Source of the DNA: Pontibacter actiniarum
Lineage (GTDB): Bacteria; Bacteroidota; Bacteroidia; Cytophagales; Hymenobacteraceae
DNA: 64,000 bases
Direction of reading: 5' to 3'
Assembly: GCF_003585765.1 (NCBI RefSeq)
Contig: NZ_CP021235.1
Span: forward strand, 4,526,001 to 4,590,000
The translations under genes and the position numbers were made by a program. The first letter of the stretch is position 1, and each line of letters opens with the position of its first letter. Below, piece after piece: positions 62,547 through 64,000 of the stretch. The notes under the pieces are model-generated. The model worked only from the letters and a program-made list of their open reading frames with translations, ran no database searches and was not told the DNA's origin.

Positions 62547-63062
62547 TTAGTGCAGGTACGCGCCAAAGCTCTCGTCGTCCAGAATCACGTCGATGCGCTC
62601 GTTGATGGTGGTAGCCAGTGAGTAGCCCGTGTAGGTGGAGGCGATCGGGTAAAGCGGGTGGTGGCGGTCTACGAGCGTGGCCACCTCTACCTTTTTGGGG
62701 TTCTGCGGCAGAAACGTGTTTAGCGTGTACGCCAGCGTCCTGCCGGTGTTCAGCACGTCATCCACCAGAATCACGGCCTTGCCGGCTATACTTGTACTTT
62801 TGGGCTCCTGCTGCACCGGGTCCTGCACCGGGGCCACCTTGTTGAGCGTAATGCGCAGCAGGGACACCTTGATAGGGGAAATCTGCTGTAGCTGCACTGC
62901 CAGCATCTCGGCCAGCGTGTAGCCGTCCTGGTGGATGCCTGCCAGCACGAGCTCCTGCTCCTCAAAGTTGTGCTCGTAAATCTCGTAGGCCATGCGCGTC
63001 ACCTTTTGCTCAATCTGGGTGCGGTCCAGTATCAGGTTCTGGTGGTTTGTTTGTGGTGTCAT
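62547..63062 (-). CDS. Phosphoribosyltransferase (PyrR-like, type I PRTase)
   Basis: 171 residues. The PRPP loop VILVDDVLNTGRTLAYTL is intact, with ELVLAGIHQDGYTLAEMLAV before it and VATLVDRHHPLYPIASTYTG after it. The layout is that of PyrR/UPRTase bifunctional proteins, but RNA-binding function cannot be judged. Likely salvage of a pyrimidine base with PRPP. A TAATTTTG box (complement of 63115-63122) lies about 55 bp upstream; 59 bp separate it from rdgB on the same strand. Confidence 0.88.
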   Translation of the reverse strand: MTPQTNHQNLILDRTQIEQKVTRMAYEIYEHNFEEQELVLAGIHQDGYTLAEMLAVQLQQISPIKVSLLRITLNKVAPVQDPVQQEPKSTSIAGKAVILVDDVLNTGRTLAYTLNTFLPQNPKKVEVATLVDRHHPLYPIASTYTGYSLATTINERIDVILDDESFGAYLH

Positions 63063-63253
63063 AAGTATAAAGCCTGGCGTTTGTTTATGCGGTGCTATAC
63101 GTGAGCCGCTTAGGCAAAATTAAAAATATAATTGCTTTGGTGGCACCTTTTGGTAAGTGTACAAAATAATTTGGCTTATAGCGTTTTACTTTAGATAAAT
63201 CTTGTTAAATTTGCAGTCCGATTCAGAAATTAAGGTTAAATAACGTTACAATA

Positions 63254-63499
63254 ATGAAAAAAGGCATTCACCCAGAATACAGACAGGTGGTTTTTCAGGA
63301 TATGACAAGTGATTTCAAATTCATCACTCGTTCTACTATGACTTCTGAAGAGACAATCACTATGGAAGATGGTAAAGAGTATCCGGTAATCAAGGTGGAG
63401 GTTTCTTCTGCTTCTCACCCGTTCTATACTGGTAAAAACATCTTCGTGGATACTGCTGGACGTGTTGAGAAATTCAACAAGCGTTACACAAAGAAATAA
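63254..63499 (+). CDS. rpmE2: 50S ribosomal protein L31 type B
   Basis: 81 residues. [40 protein letters not shown] and the basic end [11 protein letters not shown] identify bL31. The CxxC zinc-binding motif of type A is absent, so this is the zinc-independent type B. A TAAATTTG box (63206-63213) lies 40 bp upstream of the ATG. Monocistronic. Confidence 0.97.
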   Translation: MKKGIHPEYRQVVFQDMTSDFKFITRSTMTSEETITMEDGKEYPVIKVEVSSASHPFYTGKNIFVDTAGRVEKFNKRYTKK

Positions 63500-63532
63500 G
63501 CGGTTTACCCCGGTTAAAACGTTTCAAAAGAG

Positions 63533-63570
63533 AAGTCTTCCTGATCATTTTCGGGAAGACTTTTTTATTT
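63533..63570 (+). terminator. Terminator of rpmE2
   Basis: Stem AAGTCTTCC (63533-63541) with GGAAGACTT (63554-63562) and a 12-nt loop, followed by TTTTATTTTTG. The T-rich tail contains TATTTTTG directly before the next start codon. Confidence 0.9.
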
Positions 63571-63577
63571 TTGTCCT

Positions 63578-64000
63578 ATGAACATCATACTTTTCGACGA
63601 ACCTACCATCAGGCAAAACCTGCTGCCGCTGACTTTTACCAGGCCGGTGGCCGAGGTGCGCGTAGGCATCATGACCATCGCCGAGAAATGGGGCGAGTAC
63701 ATGCGGGAGCCGGTGTCGTATCTCACACAGCCCTACCTGCAGCAGAAGTATGACCTCAACCTGGGGTTCCATAACCTCTACATAAACGGCGCCGTGTGCC
63801 CCGACGAGGAGCTCGTAGCCGCCATCCTCAACCTGAAGATGGGGGAGTCGCTGCACCACAACGGCCTGCTCATCGCCATCAACGGCGACAACCTGGAGCT
63901 GAACGAAGTGGAGGAGCTGGCCAACTATGCCTCTACCCGGGAGCACGAGTGCGAGTCTTGCACGATTATCCGGGATGTGTGGGATATCTTCCTGCAGAAC
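63578..64000 (+). CDS. GlmU-like sugar nucleotidyltransferase, N-terminal part (runs off the window)
   Basis: The first 141 codons are in the window: MNIILFDEPTIRQNLLPLTF, then TRPVAEVRVGIMTIAEKWGE and, later, LLIAINGDNLELNEVEELAN. This is the N-terminus of the Bacteroidota 'putative sugar nucleotidyltransferase' (GlmU-like) family, which pairs a degenerate nucleotidyltransferase region with C-terminal left-handed beta-helix repeats. Those repeats would lie beyond the window. A TATTTTTG box ends 4 bp before the ATG at 63578. Role probably in cell-envelope sugar nucleotide metabolism. Confidence 0.85.
   Translation, partial: MNIILFDEPTIRQNLLPLTFTRPVAEVRVGIMTIAEKWGEYMREPVSYLTQPYLQQKYDLNLGFHNLYINGAVCPDEELVAAILNLKMGESLHHNGLLIAINGDNLELNEVEELANYASTREHECESCTIIRDVWDIFLQN

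Overview
The window looks like chromosomal DNA of a member of the Bacteroidota, most likely Cytophagales and close to Pontibacter/Hymenobacteraceae (the family call is inference). Grounds: several promoters fit the Bacteroidota pattern TTG/TTTG-N19-20-TAnnTTTG; few genes have Shine-Dalgarno sequences; SecD and SecF are fused; there is a TonB-dependent receptor with a carboxypeptidase-regulatory-like N-terminus behind a TPP riboswitch, type B ribosomal protein L31, and DUF3108, BatD and NadR-like proteins typical of the phylum. Base composition is moderately GC-rich except in three AT-rich genes.

Layout. 0-9 kb: end of a small heat-shock protein, a DegP-type protease, an ALDH7-type aldehyde dehydrogenase, a 650-bp gap with a dense DnaA-box cluster, an ECF sigma/anti-sigma/DUF4097 operon, RidA and a membrane-anchored MutS-like ATPase. 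9.3-12.4 kb: an accessory patch of two AT-poor-in-GC genes bounded by integron-like 7-mers, with an IS256-family element inserted in the second end site. 12.4-15.2 kb: rplM-rpsI-rpsB-tsf on the minus strand. 15.6-25 kb: quinone oxidoreductase, RluA-type pseudouridine synthase, PhoR/PhoB-like two-component pair, DUF3108 protein, recA, an envelope protein, an acetyltransferase and an SDR. 25-35 kb, almost all minus: MoxR, two parvulin chaperones (one carrying an internal OmpA domain), an RsbW-RsbV-RsbU partner-switching module whose phosphatase gene has an in-frame stop, guaB and a rhodanese. 35-43 kb: PnuC-type transporter, NadR-like kinase, aldose epimerase-like protein, TPP riboswitch with TonB receptor, and glutaryl-CoA dehydrogenase. 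43-56 kb: PLD-like nuclease, ruvB, an AT-rich orphan, queG, a ferritin-like pair, BatD, aroC, an ion antiporter and an Nfu scaffold. 56-64 kb: a gene-free repeat region, then secDF, a TrkA/KtrA-type protein, udk, rdgB, a phosphoribosyltransferase, rpmE and the start of a GlmU-like nucleotidyltransferase.

Most of this is housekeeping and stress or envelope biology. Two signals stand out. First, the 7-mer AAGTATA/TATACTT occurs about 60 times in both orientations, inside and between genes, where roughly 5 would be expected; it brings rare ATA and AGT codons into genes and is missing from the ribosomal-protein/EF-Ts block. It behaves like a HIP1-type or DNA-uptake-type genomic tag. Second, the two AT-rich genes at 9.3-11.0 kb each begin after a GTTNNGC-type 7-mer and end at its exact reverse complement, the signature of integron cassettes, with no integrase in the window. 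Also notable are the DnaA-box cluster at 3.6-4.0 kb, the TGA codon splitting the RsbU-type phosphatase, and a family of short palindromes with a CTTGCGCCA tail.
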